DNA from: JALHST01 sp038316335
GTDB lineage: Bacteria; Bacteroidota; Bacteroidia; Flavobacteriales; Flavobacteriaceae
Assembly (NCBI GenBank): GCA_038316335.1
Contig: JBBQAM010000065.1
Location: 1 to 20,721 of the forward strand
Direction: 5' to 3'
Length of the DNA stretch: 20,721 nt
In this document: positions 1 through 7,363 of the stretch, one piece after another
How positions within the stretch are numbered: position 1 is the first letter of the stretch
Layout: each line of letters opens with the position of its first letter
Notes under the pieces: model-generated
Seen by the model: only the letters and a program-made list of their open reading frames with translations
Told to the model about the DNA's origin: nothing
The model's database searches: none
Translations under genes and position numbers: made by a program

Positions 1-705
1 GTTAAGGAAGCCTTGCGGGCCCATAATCTCGTACCTACGGTTTGTGGGGTATTCGGACCAACCAAAGACTTGACGCATGAGGATCCCGCCGTACATAGAA
101 CCTGTCTCCATTATGTTGAAAGGTGCTTCGAACTTTGCAACCATTGGGAAGTCGATTTTGTCGCCGGCCCAATGTACTCCGCTGTAGGGAAAGCACGGAT
201 GGTTTCGACAGAGCAGCGTAAAATCGAGTGGGAAAGAGCAGTAACAAATTTACGGATGGCATGCGATATGGCAGAGATTCATGGGTTGTCGATCGCCTTG
301 GAACCTTTGAACCGATTTGAATCTGATATGGTCAATACGGCCGAAGACGTTATGCGGCTGGTCAATGATATCAACCATTCCAGCGCCAAGGTCCTGCTTG
401 ACGGTTTTCATATGACCATTGAAGAAAAGAATATTCGTGAGGCCATTCGGACCGTCGGTTCTAAATTGATCCATGTACAGGTTTCGGAGAATCATCGAGG
501 AATTCCTGGAACCGGATTGACGCCTTGGAACGATATGAAACTGGGTCTTTTAGATATTGGGTATCAAGGAGCCATGGTCATCGAAAGCTTTACCCCTGAA
601 ATCAAGGAATTGGCAGGGGCCGTTTGCATCTGGAAAAATCTTGCGGAAAATCAGGACCAATTTGCCTCGGAGGGCATCGCATTTTTAAAAAATACCTTTA
701 ACTAA
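1..705 (+). CDS. Sugar phosphate isomerase/epimerase, D-tagatose/D-psicose 3-epimerase-like (5' partial)
   Basis: The reading frame is open from base 1, so the true start lies upstream; 234 residues are visible. It is a TIM-barrel protein of the AP-endonuclease-2-like isomerase family. Visible family motifs are LEPLNRFE (metal-ligand Glu about visible residue 101), LLDGFHM (Asp134), HVQVSENHRGIPG (158-170) and the final VIESF (Glu195). These match the metal and substrate-binding segments of D-tagatose 3-epimerase and D-psicose 3-epimerase, which move the C3 stereocentre of ketohexoses. At the position of the third metal ligand (His in characterised enzymes) the residue appears to be Gln160, as in some uncharacterised relatives, so the exact substrate is uncertain. 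The next gene starts 13 bp downstream and is a sugar-type oxidoreductase, which supports a role in catabolism of a ketose or rare sugar in the cytoplasm. Confidence 0.85.
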   Translation, partial: VKEALRAHNLVPTVCGVFGPTKDLTHEDPAVHRTCLHYVERCFELCNHWEVDFVAGPMYSAVGKARMVSTEQRKIEWERAVTNLRMACDMAEIHGLSIALEPLNRFESDMVNTAEDVMRLVNDINHSSAKVLLDGFHMTIEEKNIREAIRTVGSKLIHVQVSENHRGIPGTGLTPWNDMKLGLLDIGYQGAMVIESFTPEIKELAGAVCIWKNLAENQDQFASEGIAFLKNTFN

Positions 706-718
706 TTCTGTATTCGCT

Positions 719-1846
719 ATGAGTAAGGACAAAATTAATATCGCCATTGTAGGTCTTGGGTTTGGAGCAGAGTTCATTCCGATTTATCAGAAACACCCCA
801 ACGCGAACCTGATTGCCATTTCACAGCGTAATGCCGTAAAATTGAAAGACCTGGCCGATATTTTCAACATCGAAAAAAGATATACTTCGTTTGATGAATT
901 GTTGAAGGATCCTGACATCGATGCCGTGCATATCAATACGCCGATCCCGGATCACGGGATCCAATCGATCAAAGCCTTGAAGGCGGGAAAGCATGTCGCA
1001 TGCACGGTTCCTATGGCAACCACCGTAGCCGAATGCGAGGAAATCGTACGCTTGACCCAAGAAACCGGCCTGACCTATATGATGATGGAAACCGTGGTCT
1101 ATGCCCGGGAATTCCTATACATGAAAGAATTATATGAGAATGGGGAACTGGGTAAGATCCAATTCCTAAAAGCAAGCCATCAGCAGGATATGGACGGTTG
1201 GCCAAACTATTGGCCCGGACTGCCGCCGATGCACTATGCCACACACTGTGTGGGTCCCGTTCTTGCTTTGACGCGGGGAGAGGCCGAATATGTTTCCTGC
1301 TTTGGTTCGGGAACCATTCGGGAAGAATTGATCAAGGAGTATGATTCACCATTCGCCGTGGAGACCACCCATATCAAGTTTCGAAATTCGGATCTGAGTG
1401 CTCAGGTATATCGGTCGCTATTTGATGTTGCTCGTCAATATCGTGAAAGTTTTGAGGTCTATGGATCCAAAAAATCGGTGGAGTGGCCGTTGATCGAAGG
1501 ACGGCCTTTGGTGGTTCACACTGCGAAAAAGCCCGAACACGAGATTCCTGAGGAAGTCGAGAGCCCTGACTTTGCCAAATTACTGCCCAAGGAGATCCAG
1601 CATTTTACCACGAAAGGCGTATATGATTCCGATGAACACCAACATCTTTCGTTTACCCAAGGTGCAGGCCATGGGGGGTCACATCCGCATCTTGTGCATG
1701 AATTTGTCAATGCCTTGATCAACAAGCGCGCACCCTATCCGAATGCCAAACAATCGGCCAACATAACCTGCGTGGGTATCCTGGCCCATGAATCGGCCCT
1801 AAAAGGAGGCGAAATCTTAAAATTGCCCGCTTTCACACTATCCTAG
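719..1846 (+). CDS. Gfo/Idh/MocA family NAD(P)-dependent oxidoreductase
   Basis: This 375-residue cytoplasmic protein begins with a Rossmann nucleotide-binding fold (INIAIVGLGFGAEF, residues 6-19; GLGFGA in the dinucleotide loop) and continues with the C-terminal alpha/beta domain typical of the family. Family members oxidise or reduce sugars, inositols and their derivatives. The usual C-E-K-P segment, whose Lys helps catalysis, reads C95-T-V97-P98 here, so that Lys is missing. His172 and His176 in MHYATH lie where the family usually carries its catalytic His. The gene starts 13 bp after the epimerase-like gene and is probably co-transcribed, which suggests both act on the same sugar. It ends 24 bp before the convergent FAD oxidoreductase gene. 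Family assignment is firm; the substrate cannot be read from the sequence. Confidence 0.9.
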   Translation: MSKDKINIAIVGLGFGAEFIPIYQKHPNANLIAISQRNAVKLKDLADIFNIEKRYTSFDELLKDPDIDAVHINTPIPDHGIQSIKALKAGKHVACTVPMATTVAECEEIVRLTQETGLTYMMMETVVYAREFLYMKELYENGELGKIQFLKASHQQDMDGWPNYWPGLPPMHYATHCVGPVLALTRGEAEYVSCFGSGTIREELIKEYDSPFAVETTHIKFRNSDLSAQVYRSLFDVARQYRESFEVYGSKKSVEWPLIEGRPLVVHTAKKPEHEIPEEVESPDFAKLLPKEIQHFTTKGVYDSDEHQHLSFTQGAGHGGSHPHLVHEFVNALINKRAPYPNAKQSANITCVGILAHESALKGGEILKLPAFTLS

Positions 1847-1870
1847 GCGTATTTGTATATTTGCCGCAAC

Positions 1871-3259
1871 CTAGGAAGGCCGAATATTCTGATTGACCCT
1901 AAATAGGTTTTTTGGGTCAAACTTATGTTTGATTTCGACTAGACGATTGTAGTTGTGCTTATAACTTGCTTTAACCCGTTCTTGACCTTCATCCATCATA
2001 AAGTTTGAATAGGCTCCTCCAGCGGAATAAGGATGCAAGGCTTCATAATATTCCTTACACCATTTGGTTATCTTTTCTGCATTCTTGGGGTCCGGATCTA
2101 CCCCTACGATGACCCCGGCATACTTGGCATCGCGATACGCCCACGGAGTAGCCGTGGCGCCGATCCTGCTGGCTGCACCACTGATAGGATATAAATGCAT
2201 TTGGGACAAAGGGGTTGGAATACTTGAACCGAATTTTAGATGCTGCGCGCCTACTTCCGGTCCCAATTCATTGAAGAAATCTGCGCGCCAATACCATTGC
2301 AGCCCTGGTGGAAACAAACCATCAAAGAGGGTTTGAATGGAAGGGTACGGCATTTCACCAACATGTTCGAAGAGGGGGTTTTTTGCCAAGATGGGTTTAA
2401 AGGCCTCTTTTGCTTTTGCCATGTCCCCCACATAGCACCAAACAATCCCGCAAAAATGTTTTTTGTGCAAGGATTCTGGAAAGGGCGGCCCTGGGATGAC
2501 CATCGTCGCAATAAAACCATTTAATTCATCTGGGGCCTTATTAATAAATTCGTGATACCATTTCATAATCTCCTCCGTTTTTTCAATAGGCCATAACGTA
2601 GGTCCACCAAAAACGGTTTTCACGGGATGTGCCTGGAATTTGAAGGAGGTTATAATTCCAAAATTGCCGCCACCTCCCCGAATGGCCCAGAAAAGATCTG
2701 AATTTTGGGTTTTGCTTACGGTGACAAATGAACCGTCGGCCAAGACCATATCAGCCTCCAATAAATTATCAATGGTAAGTCCATACTTTTTTGATAAATA
2801 CCCGACACCTCCTCCTAAGGTCAAACCGCCTACCCCTGTTGTAGAAATAATACCGGCAGGCACGGCCAAGCCAAAAGGATGCGTTGCATGATCCACTTCG
2901 CCCCAAAGATTGCCGCCACCGACACGTACTGTGTTATTCGATGTGTCGACCCGAATATATTTGATCCCAGACAAATCGATGACCAGTCCGTCATCACAAA
3001 GGCCTAATCCGCCACCATTATGGCCTCCTCCACGGACCGCCACCAAGACATCGTTCTCCCTTCCGAAATTTACGGCAGCTATAACATCTGCGACATCGAC
3101 ACACATAACAAACAACCCAGGATGCTTCTGGATCATGCCATTAAAGATTTTGCGAGTCTCATCGTAATCGGGATCTTGTGGCTTTACCAATTTGCCTCTT
3201 AATTTCGAGGCAAGGGCGTCAACAATAGCGGGTTTTAATTCTTTTATTGGTCTGGACAT
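1871..3259 (-). CDS. FAD-binding oxidoreductase, berberine bridge enzyme type
   Basis: A 462-residue flavoprotein of the PCMH/VAO superfamily. The FAD_binding_4 domain occupies roughly residues 40-185, with RGGGH (76-80), where His80 is the expected covalent 8-alpha-histidyl FAD attachment, GLCDDG (86-91) and GGLTLGGG (144-151). The second attachment Cys of bicovalent members, in the YGLxCDN segment, is Ile163 here (YGLTIDN), so mono-covalent flavin is expected. The C-terminal BBE motif is present from about 420 to 462 (YSNFM, then RLVEIKHKFDPKNLF and NQNI). No signal peptide is seen, so it is likely cytoplasmic. Relatives oxidise alcohols, sugars or alkaloid-like substrates using O2 or another acceptor. 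It lies 30 bp behind the globin gene and is probably translated from the same mRNA. The substrate is unknown. Confidence 0.93.
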   Translation of the reverse strand: MSRPIKELKPAIVDALASKLRGKLVKPQDPDYDETRKIFNGMIQKHPGLFVMCVDVADVIAAVNFGRENDVLVAVRGGGHNGGGLGLCDDGLVIDLSGIKYIRVDTSNNTVRVGGGNLWGEVDHATHPFGLAVPAGIISTTGVGGLTLGGGVGYLSKKYGLTIDNLLEADMVLADGSFVTVSKTQNSDLFWAIRGGGGNFGIITSFKFQAHPVKTVFGGPTLWPIEKTEEIMKWYHEFINKAPDELNGFIATMVIPGPPFPESLHKKHFCGIVWCYVGDMAKAKEAFKPILAKNPLFEHVGEMPYPSIQTLFDGLFPPGLQWYWRADFFNELGPEVGAQHLKFGSSIPTPLSQMHLYPISGAASRIGATATPWAYRDAKYAGVIVGVDPDPKNAEKITKWCKEYYEALHPYSAGGAYSNFMMDEGQERVKASYKHNYNRLVEIKHKFDPKNLFRVNQNIRPS

Positions 3260-3289
3260 AACGTATTATTTTAAAATCTTTCGTACTAG

Positions 3290-3664
3290 TTATTTTGCAA
3301 TGATCATTCCTTTTAAAGACCAAAGAATGGCCAATACATCTTTTTTGGTTTCATCGGTCATGGCATTTTTATCCAGGGCTATAAAAATATCATCAATAAC
3401 ATGCATATATTCTTCGGGACTTATATTCATTCCCGTATGTGTGGTGATCATATCTTTCCCCGTATACGATACATTTGCTCCACTGCCCATACTAAAAAAT
3501 TCAACGGTATGTTGCTTAATTATGTTCAAACGCTCTGGTTGGTCCTTAAAAGGTAAAAAACGGGCTTTTATAGCCGGATTGTTCATATGGGCTATTACGG
3601 TATCATCTACGATAGCGGTAATCCCTTGTTTTCCGCCCAGTCGGTCAAATAGTGTGTCGGTCAT
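3290..3664 (-). CDS. Group 1 truncated hemoglobin
   Basis: At 124 residues this is the normal size of a group 1 (N-type) 2-on-2 globin. It starts TLFDRLGGKQGI, contains the conserved YTGKDM (67-72), and has the proximal heme ligand at His76 in THTGMNIS, followed by a VIDDIFIALDK helix. These globins bind O2 and NO and serve in NO detoxification, O2 handling or redox chemistry. By eye, the B10 Tyr that stabilises bound O2 in mycobacterial trHbN is Val23 (DDTVIAHM), so ligand chemistry may differ; similar sequences occur in other Bacteroidota. It is the first gene of a two-gene unit with the FAD oxidoreductase 30 bp downstream, and lies 151 bp behind the AraC-type regulator on the same strand. 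A plausible reading is that it supplies or scavenges O2 for the flavoenzyme, but that is inference. Confidence 0.93.
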   Translation of the reverse strand: MTDTLFDRLGGKQGITAIVDDTVIAHMNNPAIKARFLPFKDQPERLNIIKQHTVEFFSMGSGANVSYTGKDMITTHTGMNISPEEYMHVIDDIFIALDKNAMTDETKKDVLAILWSLKGMIIAK

Positions 3665-3687
3665 GATTCTAAAATAAATTTGTTCAG

Positions 3688-3752
3688 TTCAAACTTAAAC
3701 ACTCGAATGATCTTAGCATACCAAGTTTGATTCAAAAAATTACAATTTTGAA
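3688..3752. promoter_or_regulatory. Cluster of TTCAAA/TTTGAA inverted half-sites upstream of the globin gene
   Basis: The leader holds TCAAACTT (3689-3696) and its reverse complement AAGTTTGA (3724-3731), then TTCAAAA (3731-3737) and TTTTGAA (3746-3752). Clustered half-sites in front of a gene pair that sits beside its own AraC-type regulator suggest an operator. The region is AT-rich, so chance is a real alternative. Confidence 0.3.
3690..3697 (-). promoter_or_regulatory. Possible Bacteroidota -7 element for the globin/FAD oxidoreductase unit
   Basis: On the minus strand the bases read TAAGTTTG, a full match to the Bacteroidota -7 consensus TAnnTTTG, 25 bp upstream of the globin start codon. 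The nearest TTG that could serve as a -33 element is 24 bp upstream, longer than the usual spacing of about 19, so the assignment is weak. Confidence 0.35.
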
Positions 3753-3815
3753 CCATCCGGTGCGAAAAGATGCTGCTACTTCATTAGGAAGCTACATAGT
3801 AAGGGAAACTTCGCT

Positions 3816-4910
3816 TTAAATATTTGAGGGTAGAATGCCAAATTTATCGACAAAGCATTTTGAAAAATACGCCGGACTATTAAAGCCCGTCGCATAAGCG
3901 ATTTCTGAAATTGTATTTCTTCGTTTTTGTAATAAGGCCAAGGCATTGGTTAATCGATACTCCTTGATAAATTCATTGGGGGATTTGCCAACAGTGGCCA
4001 TTAGTTTTCTGTACAATTGCGATTTACTGCAACCTAACCCTGTTTCAAGAGTGACCACACCTAGTGTAGGATTGTTCCATTCGATTTCGATCAAATCAAA
4101 GAAGGCATTTAGAAACTTCTCGTCATTGGAGCCAACAACATGAATTACCTTTTTATCAATGAACGTATTTAAATTCTCACTTTCATATAAATCCTCAACT
4201 TCAGAAGTCATTACAATCGGCCTTTGGATAACGTAACAAAGCCGCTCTGCCAATTTGATGGTGTCCTCGAAGATTTTAGACTTATCAGTAACTGGAACCC
4301 CGGCATTTAAGCCAATATGAAATGCGATATCATTTTTCTCTTTTTTGATTGTTTCCTGTAAGAACGACTGAAGTTGCATCGTGCATTGCACGGCTTTGGT
4401 AACTGAAGTAAAGGACGCTAAATAATAATCGGATTTTTGTTGAACACACCTTCCTGAAAACTTTTCGATGGTATTTTGAATGTAAGTGTTAACGCTCGTG
4501 GTAGCTGCAGACTGTTTTTTGGAGGCTCGACCTTTTGATGGTCCATTTTGTATCCTGATTATCATAATGGTCCTAAAGGCGGGATCATTGATGATATTCA
4601 ATGCTGTTTTTTGTGACTTTTTTGGATCTTCAATACGTCCAAGGAATGATTCGACGATCGCGCTTTCGACTTCGATTATTCTATGGGGAACAGCACCATG
4701 TGCATGATCGTGCATCGCCTCTATGGCCTTCATGTTTGGAGCTTGGATCAAACAAAAGGCAGTTTGCCGTTTTTCATCGCACCAATAGGTCATTCCCTTA
4801 CAACCATATATATGCTCGATTTCTAAATCGGCACGATGCATCTGAGCCACATGTTCCGCGGTTATTTCCTCGGGTATATCGTGACGGTCCATATAAATGG
4901 GCATAGTCAA
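3816..4910 (-). CDS. Composite regulator: DUF4242 (nickel-binding-like), cyclase-like domain, AraC HTH
   Basis: A 364-residue protein with three parts. Residues 1-95 resemble the DUF4242/SCO4226 nickel-binding family, with YMDRHDI near the start, AEHVAQMHRADLEIE (18-32), TYWCD, FCLIQAP and the His-rich MHDHAHG (66-72). Residues about 113-245 look like a degenerate class III adenylate/guanylate cyclase fold: FHIGLNAGVPV (198-207) and DTIKLAERL (216-224) mimic the RIGINTG and VNxAARL segments, but the metal-binding Asp residues are not evident, so catalysis is unlikely and a sensory role fits better. Residues about 270-364 form an AraC double helix-turn-helix, with CSKSQLYRKL and ISEIAYATGFNSPAYFSKCF. 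It precedes the globin and FAD oxidoreductase genes on the same strand by 151 bp and probably controls them and itself. The inducer (metal, nucleotide or other ligand) is unknown. Confidence 0.85.
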   Translation of the reverse strand: MTMPIYMDRHDIPEEITAEHVAQMHRADLEIEHIYGCKGMTYWCDEKRQTAFCLIQAPNMKAIEAMHDHAHGAVPHRIIEVESAIVESFLGRIEDPKKSQKTALNIINDPAFRTIMIIRIQNGPSKGRASKKQSAATTSVNTYIQNTIEKFSGRCVQQKSDYYLASFTSVTKAVQCTMQLQSFLQETIKKEKNDIAFHIGLNAGVPVTDKSKIFEDTIKLAERLCYVIQRPIVMTSEVEDLYESENLNTFIDKKVIHVVGSNDEKFLNAFFDLIEIEWNNPTLGVVTLETGLGCSKSQLYRKLMATVGKSPNEFIKEYRLTNALALLQKRRNTISEIAYATGFNSPAYFSKCFVDKFGILPSNI

Positions 4911-5239
4911 ATTTATTTTAGATTCAATACAATCACTGACTTATCAGGCAATCCGGTTCTGGTGGTAATCGGGGGGAGGGCACGATTGGCCAGTAAACAT
5001 AAAGTGACGCTAACAACTGTGTTGTACAATTTAGTTCAAATATGTACATAAAGCAATTTATACGATGTATTCCCGCTATGTAAAGCTAAGATCAGCACAT
5101 GTATTTAAGTTACATTTTGACTTTCAAACATGTCAAACTACAACCCAAGCCATGAATACTACACTTCGGCAGCTCTTTTTTTATGATGATGGTCATTAAA
5201 TACAATTTTGCATTTATAATTGAAATAATTAGAATGAAT
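4911..5239. other. Divergent intergenic region with paired TGTACA palindromes
   Basis: About 330 bp separate the AraC-type regulator (leaving leftward) from the exported protein gene (leaving rightward). I see no gene or stable RNA here. It carries two perfect palindromes, TTGTACAA (5022-5029) and TATGTACATA (5041-5050), and two related TTCAAA[T/C]ATGT stretches (5035-5045 and 5123-5133). It should hold promoters for both flanking genes, but no convincing TAnnTTTG element was found on either strand. Confidence 0.5.
5022..5050. promoter_or_regulatory. Paired TGTACA palindromes, candidate operator
   Basis: TTGTACAA and TATGTACATA are each perfectly palindromic and their centres are 20 bp apart, close to two helical turns, so both would face the same side of the DNA. 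They lie 112 bp upstream of the AraC-type regulator start and about 190 bp upstream of the exported protein gene. This spacing is typical of cooperatively bound repressor or activator sites; the binding protein is unknown. Confidence 0.35.
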
Positions 5240-5863
5240 ATGAAAAAAGTAACTACAATCGTGGCGCTATTTGCCATCTTGGCCATGGCTGCTCAAGATC
5301 AGTACACCAAAGGCATGCAAAAGGCATTTCAACTCTGGGGAGAAGGTAAAACCACCGAAGCATCAAATATGTTCGAGCGGATCGCTTCCGTTGAATTAGA
5401 CAACTGGCTTCCCAATTATTATGTGGCCCAAGTAAATACGGTTGCGTCTTTCGGGGAGCAGGACAAGGAAAAATTGACAAGGCAATTAGAAAAAGCACAA
5501 GAAGCAATTGATTTGGCAAATGCGATTTCTCCGAATAATCCGGAAATCCTTGTACAGCAGGCAATGATACACACGGCCTGGATTGCCTATGATGGGGCCA
5601 CCTATGGCATGCTGCTTTCCGCCAAGGTAGTGGCCCTTTATCAGAAGGCCTTGCAATTGGCGCCAAACAATCCGAGGGTTGTTTTTTCGAAAGCGGAATG
5701 GGATATGGGATCAGCTCAATATTTTGGTCAGGATACGGCACCCTATTGTAAGGATGTTGAACATGCCTTACAACTTTTTGCTAACTTTAAACCTGAGGGA
5801 GCATTTTTTCCTAATTGGGGAAAAGATAGGGCCGAAACAACCATGAAACGTTGTAAGGAATAA
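5240..5863 (+). CDS. Exported TPR-like protein of the 2TM/LytS locus
   Basis: A 207-residue protein from the chosen start at 5240 (MKKVTT), because the frame then begins with a clean signal peptide: Lys-rich start, hydrophobic VTTIVALFAILAMAA, and a short exit before QDQY. ATG codons at 5183 and 5234 in the same frame would put charged, non-signal residues in front. The mature part is helical, with degenerate tetratricopeptide-like pairs (YTKGMQKAFQLWGEGKTTEA; ALYQKALQLAPNNPRV), and ends with a cysteine-containing QDTAPYCKDVEHAL segment and MKRCKE. Similar proteins are known in flavobacteria as periplasmic hypothetical proteins near 2TM and LytTR genes. It precedes the histidine kinase by 53 bp and may provide an extracytoplasmic partner or input for it; that link is inferred only from position. 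Confidence 0.8.
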   Translation: MKKVTTIVALFAILAMAAQDQYTKGMQKAFQLWGEGKTTEASNMFERIASVELDNWLPNYYVAQVNTVASFGEQDKEKLTRQLEKAQEAIDLANAISPNNPEILVQQAMIHTAWIAYDGATYGMLLSAKVVALYQKALQLAPNNPRVVFSKAEWDMGSAQYFGQDTAPYCKDVEHALQLFANFKPEGAFFPNWGKDRAETTMKRCKE

Positions 5864-5916
5864 AGCGAAGTTAACTGGAAATAGCCTAGGCCAACATTTA
5901 AAAAGGAAATCGATTC

Positions 5917-7248
5917 ATGCGTTATATAGGAAAAACAATCTTATTGGGAGTGATTATCGGCATGGTAATCATGGTGGTGATCATTGGTATCGAAGTCCTT
6001 TCAGGAAGGGAGTTGGTTTTTGATGCGGATTTTCTACGGGAAATAGCCTACTATCTTTTGTATTCAGTGGTGCTAACATTTATAAATGGTACTTTCTTTG
6101 ACTATTTAAACAATAGGATTATCTGGGAAAAATATAGACCGTATCGCGTATGGATCGGTATTTTTGGGGGTATTGCCTTGACGATGTTGGGAATTTTCGG
6201 CATTCGGATGTTTATTAGAATAGGTATCGAAGGAAACGGTTGGGCGACTTTTATAGCAGGTGAAAAGATGGTATATTACCTGTATTCCCTTATTATTACT
6301 ATTGTCATCTCGATGTTTTTTCATGCCTTGTACTTTTATAAGGCCCTGCAAGAAAAAAAGGTAAAGGAACAAAAAGTCATCGCCGGTACTGCATCCGCAA
6401 AATTCGATGCCCTTAAGAACCAATTAGATCCTCATTTTCTTTTTAATAGCCTCAACGTACTGACCAGTTTGATCGATGAAGATCCTGTTCAAGCACAAAA
6501 ATTTACGACCTCACTTTCCAAGGTATACCGCTATGTCCTTGAACAAAAGAACAAGGATCTAGTTTCGGTAGATGAAGAACTGCAATTTGCAAAAACCTAC
6601 GTACGGCTCCTCAAAATGCGGTTCGAGGATAGTATTTTGTTAGAGATCCCAGAAAAGAGCCAAGACCCCGAAGCCAAGATCATTCCCTTATCCTTGCAGC
6701 TTTTATTGGAGAATGCCGTGAAACACAATGTGGTCACCGCCGATAGGCCACTCTCTATAAAAGTGTATGAGGAGGATGGCATGTTGGTCGTGTCAAATAC
6801 GATGCAAGAAAAGCAAGTCGTGAAAAAAAGTAGTGGAGTAGGGCTTCAGAATATTCGACAACGGTATGGTATTTTAACCGACCGCCAAGTGCAGATTACT
6901 ACCTCCGCAGCCGAATTTAGTGTAAGACTGCCCATACTTACAAAACAGGTTTCCCCGGCGAAAACCCAGGAAATCTATATGGAGGATAAGCGCTATCAAA
7001 AAGCAAAGGAACGGGTTCAAGAACTAAAGTCATTTTATGGCAATCTCATTGCCTATTGCATTGTAATTCCTTTTCTGGCCATCCTTAACTACAAAACCTC
7101 TGATTTCCCATGGATTATCTTTCCAGTCCTTGGATGGGGATGGGGCGTAATTTCCCAGGGAATGCAGGCCTTTGGCTATCATCCTTTATGGGGCAAACGG
7201 TGGCAGGAACGGAAAATGAAAAAATATTTGGAGGATGATAAATTTTAA
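5917..7248 (+). CDS. LytS-type sensor histidine kinase with fused C-terminal 2TM domain
   Basis: A 443-residue membrane sensor. Residues 1-145 contain four hydrophobic spans (about 8-28, 42-60, 78-100 and 120-142). The His_kinase domain (PF06580 type) follows, with QLDPHFLFNSLN (169-180) carrying the phospho-acceptor His173. The ATPase region has LLLENAVKHN (262-271) as N-box and GVGLQNIRQRYG (307-318) as G-box. Beyond the kinase, residues 360-443 form a 2TM domain like those of the three following genes (YQKAKERVQELKSFYG, two hydrophobic spans, then KRWQERKMKKYL). Such kinases phosphorylate LytTR regulators; the partner is almost certainly the response regulator at 8597. The fused 2TM domain suggests the kinase and the free 2TM proteins interact in the membrane. 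The signal is unknown. Confidence 0.92.
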   Translation: MRYIGKTILLGVIIGMVIMVVIIGIEVLSGRELVFDADFLREIAYYLLYSVVLTFINGTFFDYLNNRIIWEKYRPYRVWIGIFGGIALTMLGIFGIRMFIRIGIEGNGWATFIAGEKMVYYLYSLIITIVISMFFHALYFYKALQEKKVKEQKVIAGTASAKFDALKNQLDPHFLFNSLNVLTSLIDEDPVQAQKFTTSLSKVYRYVLEQKNKDLVSVDEELQFAKTYVRLLKMRFEDSILLEIPEKSQDPEAKIIPLSLQLLLENAVKHNVVTADRPLSIKVYEEDGMLVVSNTMQEKQVVKKSSGVGLQNIRQRYGILTDRQVQITTSAAEFSVRLPILTKQVSPAKTQEIYMEDKRYQKAKERVQELKSFYGNLIAYCIVIPFLAILNYKTSDFPWIIFPVLGWGWGVISQGMQAFGYHPLWGKRWQERKMKKYLEDDKF

Positions 7249-7314
7249 CGATATCAAGCTGTGTCCGAAGAAAGAAGGACATCAGTACCATTTGCAAGCT
7301 GTCACAGATGGTGC

Positions 7315-7363
7315 GCTGCCCATTTTGAATAGGGTCTTCCCATTGCAGCGGGCAGCTTTTTTT
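7315..7363 (+). terminator. Terminator-like hairpin after the kinase gene
   Basis: GCTGCCC (7315-7321) pairs with GGGCAGC (7350-7356) and is followed by seven T residues. The 28-base loop can form an inner hairpin around GGG-TCTT-CCC. It sits 66 bp after the kinase stop and about 135 bp before the next 2TM gene, so it could end or attenuate transcription between them. The large loop lowers certainty. Confidence 0.5.

Noticed and set aside
2064..3202. Several plus-strand frames opposite the FAD oxidoreductase
   Set aside because: They are antisense to a strong family match, Pro/Ser-rich and have no recognisable domain.
4170..4575. Active class III adenylate/guanylate cyclase inside the AraC-type regulator
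   Set aside because: Only the fold-like segments are seen; the metal-binding Asp pair and the substrate-specifying residues are not recognisable.
5183..5239. Earlier start for the exported TPR-like protein
   Set aside because: The extra residues (MMMVIKYNF...) precede a complete signal peptide and would spoil it; 5240 gives the standard MKK start.
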